From contig NZ_WNXC01000001.1 in assembly GCF_014172405.1 (NCBI RefSeq), positions 372,001 to 436,000 of the forward strand: a stretch of 64,000 nt of DNA. Reading direction: 5' to 3'. Below the pieces are notes generated by a model that saw only the letters and a program-made list of their open reading frames with translations, did not search any database and was not told where the DNA came from. Made by a program: the position numbers and the translations under genes. The DNA comes from Pedobacter gandavensis (GTDB lineage Bacteria > Bacteroidota > Bacteroidia > Sphingobacteriales > Sphingobacteriaceae). Below, piece by piece: positions 1 through 8,228 of this stretch (position 1 is the stretch's first letter; every line of letters starts with the position of its first letter).

Positions 1-1631
1 TTACCAAAACACCACCTCCGGCTTATAGATATGATGCGGGAATAAAAGATTATGTAGCTGTTCCCTCCGCTATAACGCCTTCTTTGTTTGAGCAAAGAGG
101 AAACATCAATGAGGGATTACTCAATTTAAAATTAGGCTATTCAAAAGCCATCGGTGACCATGCTTTTGATGCTTTTGTAGCTTTTGAAAGCTTCAAAGGA
201 AATACTGATATTATTAATGCTTCCAGAACTAATTTCCTGAGCAATAGTTTGGATCAGTTGTTTGCAGGAAGTTTGGTTGGACAGCAAAATAATTCTGCTG
301 CCGCAAAATCCGCTCGTATCAATTACATCAGTCGTTTATCTTACAACTATAAGAGTAAGTACCTGGTAGATTATACCATGCGTTATGATGGTTCACAAAA
401 CTTCCCGGAAGGAAAACGTTATGGGTTTTTCCCAGGAGTTTCCGCAGGATGGCGTATCTCTCAGGAAGATTTCTTTAAATCAGATGTTGTCAATGAATTG
501 AAGTTAAGGGCTTCATGGGGAAGAACCGGTAATGACATCGTCAATGCCTTCAACTACTTACAAACTTACTTACTGGGAACCGGCTATGGTTATTCATTGG
601 GCTCTTCTGCATCGCAGGTGACTTCATTAGTTCTTGGACCAACACCTAACCCTAACATTACCTGGGAATTGGCAACCACTACAGATGTGGGCTTAGAGTC
701 TCAGTTTTTTAAAGGGAAATTGGGTGTGAATATCGATCTGTTCAGGTCTATGCGTTCCAATATTCTGATCACCAGAAGCGAGTCTGTTCCTGGATATACC
801 GGCCTGACTTTACCCAATGAAAATTTAGGAAAAGTGTTAAACAGAGGGATTGAGCTGGAGGTTACCCACCGCAATAACATTGGAAATTCCTTCGCTTACA
901 ATATCAGAGGGAATGTCACTTTTGCCAGAAATAAAGTGATTTTTATGGATGAGGCACCAAATATCCCTGCTTATCAACGTAAAACAAATATCCCTATTGA
1001 TTCCTGGTTCCTTTACAAATCAGATGGTATTTATCAAAACCAACAGGAAATAGACAACAGTCCGCATCCGGCAAATACAGCGCCTGGTGATATCAAGTAT
1101 AAAGATGTAAATAATGATGGTTTTATCAACGACCTGGATAAAGTGAGAATGCCATTGGTACGTACACCAGAGTTGATGTTTGGACTCGCGTTAGGTGCTT
1201 CATGGAAAAATATTGATTGTTCAGTTTTCTTTCAGGGACAGGCAAGAGCAAAATCTTATCTGGCGCCAGCAGGTTTAAATATGGTGACCGAATTTTTTGA
1301 AGAGCGCTGGCAGAATCCAGGTGATCACAGCTATCCAAGGAATTTTAATGGGCCAACAGGCAGAACATTTGGTGTAAATACCTTACAATCCGATTTCTGG
1401 CTTAGGGACGCTTCTTTTGTAAGGTTGAAAAATGTGGAGTTTGGCTATAGTCTGGCAAAATCAGTGACGGAGAAATTAAAGATTCAAAACGCAAGGATCT
1501 ATGTGAGTGGTTCCAACCTGTTTTCTATTGATAAATTCGGTCCTTCCTTCGATCCGGAAGTATCCAATAATTCAGGACAATACTATCCGCAACAACGCGT
1601 GATCAATATTGGTGCAAACATTACATTCTAA
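1..1631 (+). CDS. SusC-family TonB-dependent outer-membrane receptor, C-terminal part (5' end outside window)
   Basis: The reading frame is open from base 3 to a stop at 1629-1631, so this is the last ~540 residues of a SusC/RagA protein that normally has about 1000. The visible part is the beta-barrel, with alternating aromatic/polar strands, repeated RYDGS/FFPGVSAGWRIS-type strand motifs and the family ending in INIGANITF, whose terminal Phe is typical of barrel proteins. An internal TTG at 84 is not the real start. It imports oligosaccharides across the outer membrane using TonB energy together with the SusD lipoprotein encoded 18 bp downstream. The substrate cannot be read from sequence. 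It belongs to a first PUL whose start lies outside the window. Confidence 0.93.
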   Translation, partial: TKTPPPAYRYDAGIKDYVAVPSAITPSLFEQRGNINEGLLNLKLGYSKAIGDHAFDAFVAFESFKGNTDIINASRTNFLSNSLDQLFAGSLVGQQNNSAAAKSARINYISRLSYNYKSKYLVDYTMRYDGSQNFPEGKRYGFFPGVSAGWRISQEDFFKSDVVNELKLRASWGRTGNDIVNAFNYLQTYLLGTGYGYSLGSSASQVTSLVLGPTPNPNITWELATTTDVGLESQFFKGKLGVNIDLFRSMRSNILITRSESVPGYTGLTLPNENLGKVLNRGIELEVTHRNNIGNSFAYNIRGNVTFARNKVIFMDEAPNIPAYQRKTNIPIDSWFLYKSDGIYQNQQEIDNSPHPANTAPGDIKYKDVNNDGFINDLDKVRMPLVRTPELMFGLALGASWKNIDCSVFFQGQARAKSYLAPAGLNMVTEFFEERWQNPGDHSYPRNFNGPTGRTFGVNTLQSDFWLRDASFVRLKNVEFGYSLAKSVTEKLKIQNARIYVSGSNLFSIDKFGPSFDPEVSNNSGQYYPQQRVINIGANITF

Positions 1632-1649
1632 CCATTTATCAAGGATATC

Positions 1650-3308
1650 ATGAAATTGAATATAAATAATTTTAAAATAAAGGCTGCTGTTTTACTGGTT
1701 CTTGCAGCATTGACTTTAGGTGGTTGTAAAAAGGCACTAGACCTCCAACCACTAAACGCTTACACGGAAAAGGATGTATGGAAAGACCCGAAATTAGCTC
1801 AGGTATTTGTAAACAGTATTTATGACCAAACCGTACTGGCTTATCCCGATGGTGGTTTTGGTTGGGGAGCGCAAACGGATGAGCTTTATGGGAACTTTAA
1901 CTGGAAAAACGAGAACCTTTATGTTAGGGGAGAAGCCACACCTGATAACCAGAGTTCAGGTTCTTTGAACCATTGGAATAAAATGTATGGATCTATCCGT
2001 TATAGCAATATTTTCTTTAGCAAAATTGACAATATCAGTGGTGCTGATAAAGTGGTGAATATCATGAAAGGTGAAGTCCACTTTTTAAGAGCATTGGCTT
2101 ATTTTGAACTGCTGAAAAGATTTGGTGGGGTACCTTTGATTACAAAGGTTTACGATGTAAACGACAGAACTTTTACGGAGAAAAGAGCAAACTGGACGGA
2201 GACCAAAGATTTTATCAAGGCTGAAATCGCAGAGGCGATAAAGCTGTTACCCGCAGTATATACCAGTGATAATGATAAAGGCCGCGCAACGATAGGAGCG
2301 GCAATGGCCTTGAAATCAAGGTTGTTGTTGTACGCTGCAAGCCCGTATTACAATAAAGCAAACGATAGGGCTTTATGGGAAGAGGCAAAGGTGGCCGCTA
2401 AAGCGCTGATTGATTTTACCGGAGCAAACTATGCGTTGTATGGAAATGCTGCAAATGGCACTTACAATAAAACCTTCCTGGATTTCTTTAATTCCGAGAT
2501 TATTTTCTCCAGGGTGTATAGTGGCTTAGTTATGGCTGATCAATACAATACGGTGAGCAGAGATTTAAGCCCAAATGGCTACAATGGTTATAGTTCATAT
2601 AATGTGCTTCAGCAGATGGTAGATGATTTTGAAATGGCTGATGGCACCAAATTTAGCTGGAACAATCCAGATCAGGCCAAGAACCCTTATGAGCATAGAG
2701 AACCTAGATTTTACGCCAGTGTTTTAGCAAATAACCAGCAGTTTAAAGGCAGGTTGACCAGTTTTTATGAGGGAGGAGATGACTCTCCACAAAGTCCATA
2801 TTCTCCATGGAATGCTTCTAAAACAAGATACTGCGTGAGGAAAATGGTGAATGAAGCACACGATTGGAACGTTCAGGAATATGATGCAACGCAATGGGCG
2901 GTTTTTAGGTTATCAGAGATTTACCTGAACTATGCAGAAGCCTGTGCCGCATTGGGTGAAGATGGGGATGCCTTAATTTATCTGAATAAGATCAGAACGG
3001 AAAAAGCGGGTATGGGGACTGTTAGTGCAACAGGACCTGCGCTAATGGAGAAAATCAGACATGAACGTCGGATTGAACTCTGTTTTGAGGGGCATCGTTA
3101 TTTTGACATCAGAAGATGGGGTATTGCCGAAATAGGTTCCGAAGACGCGAAAGGTGTCATTATAAAAAAGCAACCAAACGGATCATTTACTTATGAGTTG
3201 ATGACTGTTCAGGAGCGTACCTGGATTCCTTCTTTTTATTATTACCCAATTCCAAGGACGGAAATACAGAAAAATCCTAACTTAATCCAAAACCCGAATT
3301 ACAATTAA
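1650..3308 (+). CDS. SusD/RagB-family glycan-binding surface lipoprotein
   Basis: This 552-aa protein begins with a lipoprotein signal peptide ending in LTLGGC (Cys26), then the SusD TPR-like helical fold. Family landmarks are an N-terminal LDLQPLNAYTEKDVW, a central KGEVHFLRALAYFELLKRFGGVPL (residues ~133-156, the classic SusD FLRAxxYF...GGVPL block) and a C-terminal RHERRIELCFEGHRYFDIRRW. It follows the SusC gene by 18 bp and is co-transcribed with it. SusD proteins cap the SusC barrel and bind glycan at the cell surface. A terminator-like hairpin follows the stop codon, so the downstream enzymes are probably expressed at a lower level than susCD. Confidence 0.96.
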   Translation: MKLNINNFKIKAAVLLVLAALTLGGCKKALDLQPLNAYTEKDVWKDPKLAQVFVNSIYDQTVLAYPDGGFGWGAQTDELYGNFNWKNENLYVRGEATPDNQSSGSLNHWNKMYGSIRYSNIFFSKIDNISGADKVVNIMKGEVHFLRALAYFELLKRFGGVPLITKVYDVNDRTFTEKRANWTETKDFIKAEIAEAIKLLPAVYTSDNDKGRATIGAAMALKSRLLLYAASPYYNKANDRALWEEAKVAAKALIDFTGANYALYGNAANGTYNKTFLDFFNSEIIFSRVYSGLVMADQYNTVSRDLSPNGYNGYSSYNVLQQMVDDFEMADGTKFSWNNPDQAKNPYEHREPRFYASVLANNQQFKGRLTSFYEGGDDSPQSPYSPWNASKTRYCVRKMVNEAHDWNVQEYDATQWAVFRLSEIYLNYAEACAALGEDGDALIYLNKIRTEKAGMGTVSATGPALMEKIRHERRIELCFEGHRYFDIRRWGIAEIGSEDAKGVIIKKQPNGSFTYELMTVQERTWIPSFYYYPIPRTEIQKNPNLIQNPNYN

Positions 3309-3315
3309 ATTTATG

Positions 3316-3364
3316 ACCAGGTAGGTGTTGTCATCAATTCCAAATGACCCCTGCCTGGTTTTTT
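3316..3364 (+). terminator. Hairpin terminator or attenuator after the first susD
   Basis: The stem starts ACCAGGTAGG at 3316 and closes with CCTGCCTGGT. GTCAT (3330-3334) and ATGAC (3344-3348) extend the stem, and a run of six T follows (3359-3364). It separates susD from the glycosidase gene starting at 3397, so it may only partly terminate and set the ratio of susCD to enzyme transcripts. Confidence 0.7.
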
Positions 3365-3396
3365 ACACTAATAATCCTTATAAATACCAATTTGTT

Positions 3397-5388
3397 ATGA
3401 AGTTTACCCCAATCAGGCACCTATTGTTTTTGCTGCCCTTACTCTACAGTTTTGTTGATGTTCATGCCCAGGATTTACGCTGGCATTTGGTGAAGAATGG
3501 AGGTATAGCATGGACGCTTAAAAAGGGAGATGCGGCGCATACCGATCAGATTGAAATGAGTGGGAAACAGATCTCTGCAATCCTTACTTATGGGGTAAAT
3601 GATCAAGGGAGTTTAGTCTTGAAAAGGAAGCTGGTTTTTCCTATGCTCAGGACCATTCCAAATAATACCAGAGGAACATTGATCAGAGATTTCGATCAGC
3701 CAATTCCGACGATTTCTATTGATGGAGTGGCTTTGAATGAGCAACCTGTTGCATTTGCCTTCAATGGATCAATCAAAGTACGGTCTACTACTGCTGGTGT
3801 AAATATCGTTCGTGAGCTATTTCCATCAGTCAACAAGCCTGCATTTATTGAACAAGGTACTTTTAAAAATAAGAATGCCAAGGCAGTTGAAATTACCATT
3901 CCTGAATTTGAACACACCGATAGCACCAAACAGAATAAAGGTGTTTACGGAATTTACGTGTTGAATACGAAGATCTATGGTGCAGGTCGGTTTAGTTTAA
4001 AACCAGGTGAAACACTAGTGTATTCCGTAGTTTATTCTGCAAGAAAAGTGACCGATCAACCTTATGAGTTTTCGTCTGAATACGAGGCGATTCAACGCAG
4101 GAAGCTCATTAGCGATATCACTAAGAAACTCGTGTTAAAGACGCCTGATGATACCTTGAATCAGATGTTCTCTTTTGCAAAAATCCGGGCTTCGGAAAGT
4201 ATTTTTGATACGAAAGGAGGATTGCTTCATAGTCCGGGAGGAGGAGATTACTATGCTGGGATCTGGGCAAATGATCAGGCCGAATATATGAATCCCTTGT
4301 TCCCTTTTCTAGGCAATGCGGAAGGAAATCAAAGTGCGATCAATAGCTTCAGAATGTTCGCTAAATACATGAATGCAGTTTACAAACCGATTCCAAGCTC
4401 GATCATCGCAGAAGGCGATGGCATGTGGAACGGGGCTGGTGATCGTGGTGATATGGCGATGATTGCTTATGGTGCATCCAGATTTGCCCTAGCTTATGGA
4501 GATACGGTGGAGGCTAGGAAATTATGGCCCTTAATTGAATGGTGTCTGGAATTTTCAAGAAGAAAGAAAAGTAAGGATGGCGTTATTGCTTCGGATTCAG
4601 ATGAGTTGGAGGGAAGGTTTCCTGCGGGAAAAATTAACCTGTCTACTAATACACTCGCCTACGGTGCTTTGGTCAGTTCTTCAGATTTAGCCGCCTCTTT
4701 AGGTGATAAAACGACTGCTGAAAAGCTAGCCTTAGAAGCTGCAGCCTTAAGAATCTCGATTGAAAAGTATTTTGGTGCGAAAGTTCAGGGCTATGACACT
4801 TATCGATATTATGATGGAAACGATAAATTGAGGTCATGGATTGGGATGCCCTTAGTAATGGGCATGTATGAAAGAAAAGAACAGACTGCAAAAGCACTTT
4901 TGTCCAATCATTTGTGGACTAAAGACGGTATGCTCAGTGAGTCCGGATCTAAGGTATTTTGGGACCGGTCACTTTTATATGCCGTTCGTGGTTTGTTTAA
5001 CGCAGGAATTACGGATACCACATTGAAATATTTTAAATATTATACAGACAAACGTTTGCTTGGCGAACATGTTCCATATGCGGTAGAAGCCTGGCCGGAA
5101 GGAAACCAACGCCATTTATCAGCAGAAAGTGGCTTGTATTGCAGAGCGATCACAGAAGGCCTTTTTGGCATACAACCCAAAAGCTTTAATTCCTTTTTAT
5201 TGCAGCCACATCTTCCGGCAGATTGGAAGGAGATGTCGTTGGAACACATCAGTGCTTTTAACGAGGATTTTGGCATTAGGGTACTCAGAGCAGGCAAGCA
5301 ACTGAAAATTATCATCACACAAGCTGGTGGTAAAAAACAAGAAATTAACTGGACTGGCCGTAAGGCAGTAGAAATAACCTTAAATTAA
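3397..5388 (+). CDS. Secreted six-hairpin (alpha/alpha)6 glycosidase-like protein
   Basis: The chosen start is the ATG at 3397, which gives a clean signal peptide (MKFTPIRHLLFLLPLLYSF, cleaved after VHAQ). An upstream in-frame TTG would overlap the terminator hairpin. The mature protein (663 aa with signal) has an N-terminal beta-rich region to about residue 240, then an all-helical region with GIWANDQAEYMNPLFPFLG and EGDGMWNGAGDRGDMAMIAYG. It ends in a small beta domain that follows AEWPEGNQRHLSAES-like residues. This layout fits six-hairpin glycosidases of the GH78/GH63/GH95 kind, but I cannot assign a family. Acidic residues in the GDRGD and DSDELEGRF segments are candidate catalytic residues. 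It lies 4 bp before the next gene, and both are PUL enzymes. Confidence 0.7.
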   Translation: MKFTPIRHLLFLLPLLYSFVDVHAQDLRWHLVKNGGIAWTLKKGDAAHTDQIEMSGKQISAILTYGVNDQGSLVLKRKLVFPMLRTIPNNTRGTLIRDFDQPIPTISIDGVALNEQPVAFAFNGSIKVRSTTAGVNIVRELFPSVNKPAFIEQGTFKNKNAKAVEITIPEFEHTDSTKQNKGVYGIYVLNTKIYGAGRFSLKPGETLVYSVVYSARKVTDQPYEFSSEYEAIQRRKLISDITKKLVLKTPDDTLNQMFSFAKIRASESIFDTKGGLLHSPGGGDYYAGIWANDQAEYMNPLFPFLGNAEGNQSAINSFRMFAKYMNAVYKPIPSSIIAEGDGMWNGAGDRGDMAMIAYGASRFALAYGDTVEARKLWPLIEWCLEFSRRKKSKDGVIASDSDELEGRFPAGKINLSTNTLAYGALVSSSDLAASLGDKTTAEKLALEAAALRISIEKYFGAKVQGYDTYRYYDGNDKLRSWIGMPLVMGMYERKEQTAKALLSNHLWTKDGMLSESGSKVFWDRSLLYAVRGLFNAGITDTTLKYFKYYTDKRLLGEHVPYAVEAWPEGNQRHLSAESGLYCRAITEGLFGIQPKSFNSFLLQPHLPADWKEMSLEHISAFNEDFGIRVLRAGKQLKIIITQAGGKKQEINWTGRKAVEITLN

Positions 5389-5392
5389 ACAC

Positions 5393-6772
5393 ATGAAAAG
5401 AGTACTTTTTTTATACCTCCTGATTTACTGCTGTAATAGCGTTTATGCGCAGCAAACCGGAGTAACTTTTAAATCATCAGATCCGGCATTACAGACTGCT
5501 TTTGTCAGGGCAAAAGAAATGGCTTTAAGCTATAAAGGTAAACCGGCTGATCCGGTAGGGCCATGGTATGAATCAGCATTGCCACCACGATCCGCATTCT
5601 GTATGCGTGATGTGGCACATCAAAGTATCGGCGGCGAGATTTTAGGCCTCCAAAAGGAGAACAAAAATATGTTTCGACATTTTGCGAAAGGGATTTCTGC
5701 CTCAAAAGACTGGTGTTCTTTTTGGGAAATGAACCATTTGGGGAATCCGGCTCCAGAAGATTACCGAAATGACAAAGCGTTTTGGTATAACCTGAACGCA
5801 AACTTCGACCTGATCACTGCCAGTTGGAAACTGTATTTATGGACGGGTGATGAAGAATATATTAAGGGCGCTGAATTTGCCAACTTCCATGAAAAATCTG
5901 TGACTAAATTCATTGACAGCTGGGTGTTACAGGCGGACTCACTGTTAACCAGACCGACCCATCCAAATGCACCTGTTCCTTTTAATGTGAAAGATGCATT
6001 TAACAGGTGTCGCGGTTTACCTTCTTATTCCGAAGGGGTTCCGAATATTAAAATGGGCGTAGATTTGGTGGCTGCATTATACAGCGGGCTGACTTCTTAC
6101 GCGAACATGTTGGACCTAAAAGGAGAAAGTAAAAAAGCAAAATTATACAGAGAAAAGGCTGCAACGTACCAGAAGAATATTGATGCTCTTTGGTGGAATG
6201 ATACCGCCTCACGATACAATACTTTTTATTCCGATGACCATAAATTTGGTCTGGATGAAGGAGAGACATTTTTATTGTGGTTTGATGCCTTGAAAGCAGG
6301 GGAACGAAAAGACAAGACCATTCAGCATTTGTTGTCTAATAACTGGAATGTTGAAAATCTATCTTATTTTCCATTGATTATGTATCAAAATGGGCATGCG
6401 GATAAAGCTTATGATTATATGTTGCACTTAACCGATCCCAGCACGAAGAGAAGAGAGTATCCTGAAGTATCTTTTGGTGTAGTGAAAGGATTTACAGAAG
6501 GTTTGATGGGAATGGAAGCAGATGCCAGGCTAAATCGCATCAGTACTTTGTACCGCGGAAAAAGCGGAAGTAATTCGGAGCTGAAGGATGTGCCGGTATT
6601 GAATACACTCGTTACCATAAAACATGATGGGAATAAAAAATCAATACTGACCAATAATGGCGCAAAGAAAATTCTTTGGCAAGCTAAATTTATCAATGAC
6701 CAAGGGAAATTGGTGGTTAAGAAAGCCGTTTGGCTGCAACCGAAAGCTTCCAAAGAACTGAGCTGTATTTAG
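5393..6772 (+). CDS. Secreted (alpha/alpha)6-barrel glycosidase-like protein
   Basis: 459 aa with signal peptide MKRVLFLYLLIYCCNSVYAQ. The body is predicted helical, with the conserved-looking segments DPVGPWYESALPPRSAFCMRD (residues ~53-73), FNRCRGLPSYSEGVPNIKMG and LDEGETFLLWFDAL. It resembles unclassified Bacteroidota proteins of the six-hairpin superfamily found in PULs, often beside rhamnosidase-like enzymes. The start codon lies 4 bp after the previous stop, so the two genes are translationally linked. The specific substrate is unknown. The conserved Glu and Asp in the PWYES and CMRD segments could be catalytic, which is only an inference. Confidence 0.65.
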   Translation: MKRVLFLYLLIYCCNSVYAQQTGVTFKSSDPALQTAFVRAKEMALSYKGKPADPVGPWYESALPPRSAFCMRDVAHQSIGGEILGLQKENKNMFRHFAKGISASKDWCSFWEMNHLGNPAPEDYRNDKAFWYNLNANFDLITASWKLYLWTGDEEYIKGAEFANFHEKSVTKFIDSWVLQADSLLTRPTHPNAPVPFNVKDAFNRCRGLPSYSEGVPNIKMGVDLVAALYSGLTSYANMLDLKGESKKAKLYREKAATYQKNIDALWWNDTASRYNTFYSDDHKFGLDEGETFLLWFDALKAGERKDKTIQHLLSNNWNVENLSYFPLIMYQNGHADKAYDYMLHLTDPSTKRREYPEVSFGVVKGFTEGLMGMEADARLNRISTLYRGKSGSNSELKDVPVLNTLVTIKHDGNKKSILTNNGAKKILWQAKFINDQGKLVVKKAVWLQPKASKELSCI

Positions 6773-6790
6773 TTTTAATTTATGCTATTT

Positions 6791-6818
6791 AACAACCGTT
6801 GCTCAGGCAGCGGTTGTT
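6791..6818. terminator. Hairpin between convergent genes
   Basis: AACAACCGTTGC (6791-6802) pairs with GCAGCGGTTGTT (6807-6818), with one G-A type mismatch and a 4-nt loop. There is no long T run on the plus strand, so it is a modest terminator. It sits between the plus-strand glycosidase gene and the minus-strand AraC gene. Confidence 0.5.
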
Positions 6819-6828
6819 CCCTGCGAGG

Positions 6829-7746
6829 TTATTGACTACCTGAATAATTGCCAATTTTATTTATTCTCCGGTAAACTAAAGGTGACATCCCCATTACCTT
6901 ATTAAAAATTCTTGAAAAGTAATAGGGATCAGGATAGCCGATGCTTGCTGCAACAGACTTAATACGAAGATCTGATAGCGCTAAAAGCTGACAAGCCTTC
7001 TGTATTTTCAGCTGTATAAAATAATCGATAGGAGATATGCCTGTTCTTTTTCTGAATAAGTTTTGAAAGTGTGAAACGGAATAGGAAAATTCATCTGCCA
7101 TGTCCTTAATTGTTAGTTTTTGAGCAAGATTGGCTTGCATATAATTAATAATCTTATCTGGGAATTCAAGATCAGTAATGGTGGTTAATTCATTGGTTTT
7201 CTTTGGGAATAGAAAGTTGGCAATGAAATAGTAGAAGGTTAAATTGGCATAAATCAGGTTCTCTTCACTGTAGCCTTTTTCAAAACAATTGTACATCATA
7301 TTCCATAGCTTTATTTTATGATCATCATAGGGGATGGTTCTCGGAATGAGCAAGTCACCTACTGATAGGGTTTGGTTTAAATAGGTTAAATTATCTCCTA
7401 TGAAATGAACCCAGTATATAGTCCATGGATCTGAGGGATCCGAAGCATATTGGGAATGAAGGTCCGTTGCCGGAAGTATGAAAAACTGATTCGCCATCAC
7501 GTTATGTTTCTCTGTTCCAATGCTAAACCATCCTTTGCCTGCTGTACAATACATGAGGATGTGATCGGTACAGCCTTTAAGTCTGCTGCGATAATGTCCC
7601 TCTGCCTTAGGAAAGTAGCCTATATGCGTGATGTATAGTAAATTTAATGCAATCTCATTTTCATTTTTACGCTCATACAAGGATTTTGGAAGGCTAATCA
7701 GCTTTTCACCGTTAAAGCCATGTCTCTTCTTTTTAACCAATTTCAT
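6829..7746 (-). CDS. AraC/XylS-family transcriptional regulator with N-terminal sugar-sensing cupin
   Basis: 305 aa. Residues ~35-150 match the AraC-type effector-binding cupin (AraC_binding; DHILMYCTAGKGWFSIGTE and the YWVHFIGD block). Residues ~195-300 hold two helix-turn-helix motifs (LTIKDMADEFSYSVSHFQNLF and KSVAASIGYPDPYYFSRIF) followed by MGMSPLVYR. It is transcribed divergently from the second susC. Its own promoter and four others in the PUL carry paired 10-bp direct repeats with 21-bp period, the second overlapping the -33 element, as in the known araI1-I2 arrangement of E. coli AraC. I infer that this protein is the sugar-responsive activator of the second PUL and regulates itself. 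It could also control the first PUL, whose promoter is outside the window. Confidence 0.95.
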   Translation of the reverse strand: MKLVKKKRHGFNGEKLISLPKSLYERKNENEIALNLLYITHIGYFPKAEGHYRSRLKGCTDHILMYCTAGKGWFSIGTEKHNVMANQFFILPATDLHSQYASDPSDPWTIYWVHFIGDNLTYLNQTLSVGDLLIPRTIPYDDHKIKLWNMMYNCFEKGYSEENLIYANLTFYYFIANFLFPKKTNELTTITDLEFPDKIINYMQANLAQKLTIKDMADEFSYSVSHFQNLFRKRTGISPIDYFIQLKIQKACQLLALSDLRIKSVAASIGYPDPYYFSRIFNKVMGMSPLVYRRINKIGNYSGSQ

Positions 7747-7784
7747 GTCTTTTTTTAAATGGAGGTCTTGTGTTTTTCTTTATC

Positions 7785-7843
7785 CTAAATTATCACCTTT
7801 TGGCATTTTCTGCAATGAACTATGCTTTTGTTTTAATGGATTA
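7785..7843 (-). promoter_or_regulatory. araC promoter with AraC-type direct repeats
   Basis: Read on the minus strand: TAATCCATTA (7834-7843), 11 bp, TAGTTCATTG (7813-7822, its TTG acting as -33), 20 bp, then TAATTTAG (7785-7792) as the -7 element. The gene starts at 7746, so the leader would be about 30 nt. The geometry is identical to the GH29 promoter at 29934-29992. Confidence 0.65.
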
Positions 7844-7869
7844 TGCGAGGATACCTCAGGATAGTGTTT

Positions 7870-7928
7870 TAGTCCATCCTTTTAATTTAATAGTCTATTT
7901 TTTTTTGCTAAAAAGAGCTATATCTTCA
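7870..7928 (+). promoter_or_regulatory. Candidate susC-side promoter with AraC-type direct repeats
   Basis: TAGTCCATCC (7870-7879) and TAGTCTATTT (7891-7900) are 21 bp apart. They are followed by exactly 20 bp and TATCTTCA (7921-7928), a weak -7 match. If used, susC would have a leader of roughly 290 nt. The repeats are convincing; the -7 element is poor, so the start site is uncertain. Together with 7785-7843 and 8112-8143 this accounts for the 482-bp gap between araC and susC. The remainder shows no gene. Confidence 0.5.
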
Positions 7929-8111
7929 AGTTATTAATGCTAAAGATGAGCGTGTTGCTAAAAGCAGGTGGAAGAGGAGCGTAGGGATGAATTAAAAAAT
8001 GATAAAGTTTAATAATGCTAAATAACCTAATGATAGTCTATTGTTTGAACTTCTAAAAACCACCACAATGAGCAGAAAACCAACTTAAACCAATTCCCTT
8101 TATTGTATGAG

Positions 8112-8143
8112 CACATAACAGTACCAGAAGATACCGTTATGTG
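8112..8143. repeat. Inverted repeat in the susC leader
   Basis: CACATAAC (8112-8119) and GTTATGTG (8136-8143) are perfect inverted copies. GTA (8121-8123) and TAC (8132-8134) extend the stem to about 12 pairs with one A-C mismatch. It lies 86-117 bp upstream of the susC ATG at 8229, inside the predicted leader, so it may be an RNA stem-loop or a second operator. Two short, mutually exclusive pairings follow at 8151-8192 (CCTTCAT with ATGAAGG, and AACATC with GATGTT). Confidence 0.55.
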
Positions 8144-8228
8144 AAATTTTCCTTCATGACAACATCTTGCAAACGGGTGATGAAGGGATGTTATGGTCTC
8201 AATTTTTATCCTGAAACTAACCAAATAT

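Noticed and set aside
8034..8043. Another AraC-type site, TAGTCTATTG, before susC
   Set aside because: Its upstream partner is poor, and no -7 element occurs 20 bp downstream. It may still be an accessory half-site but is not called a promoter.
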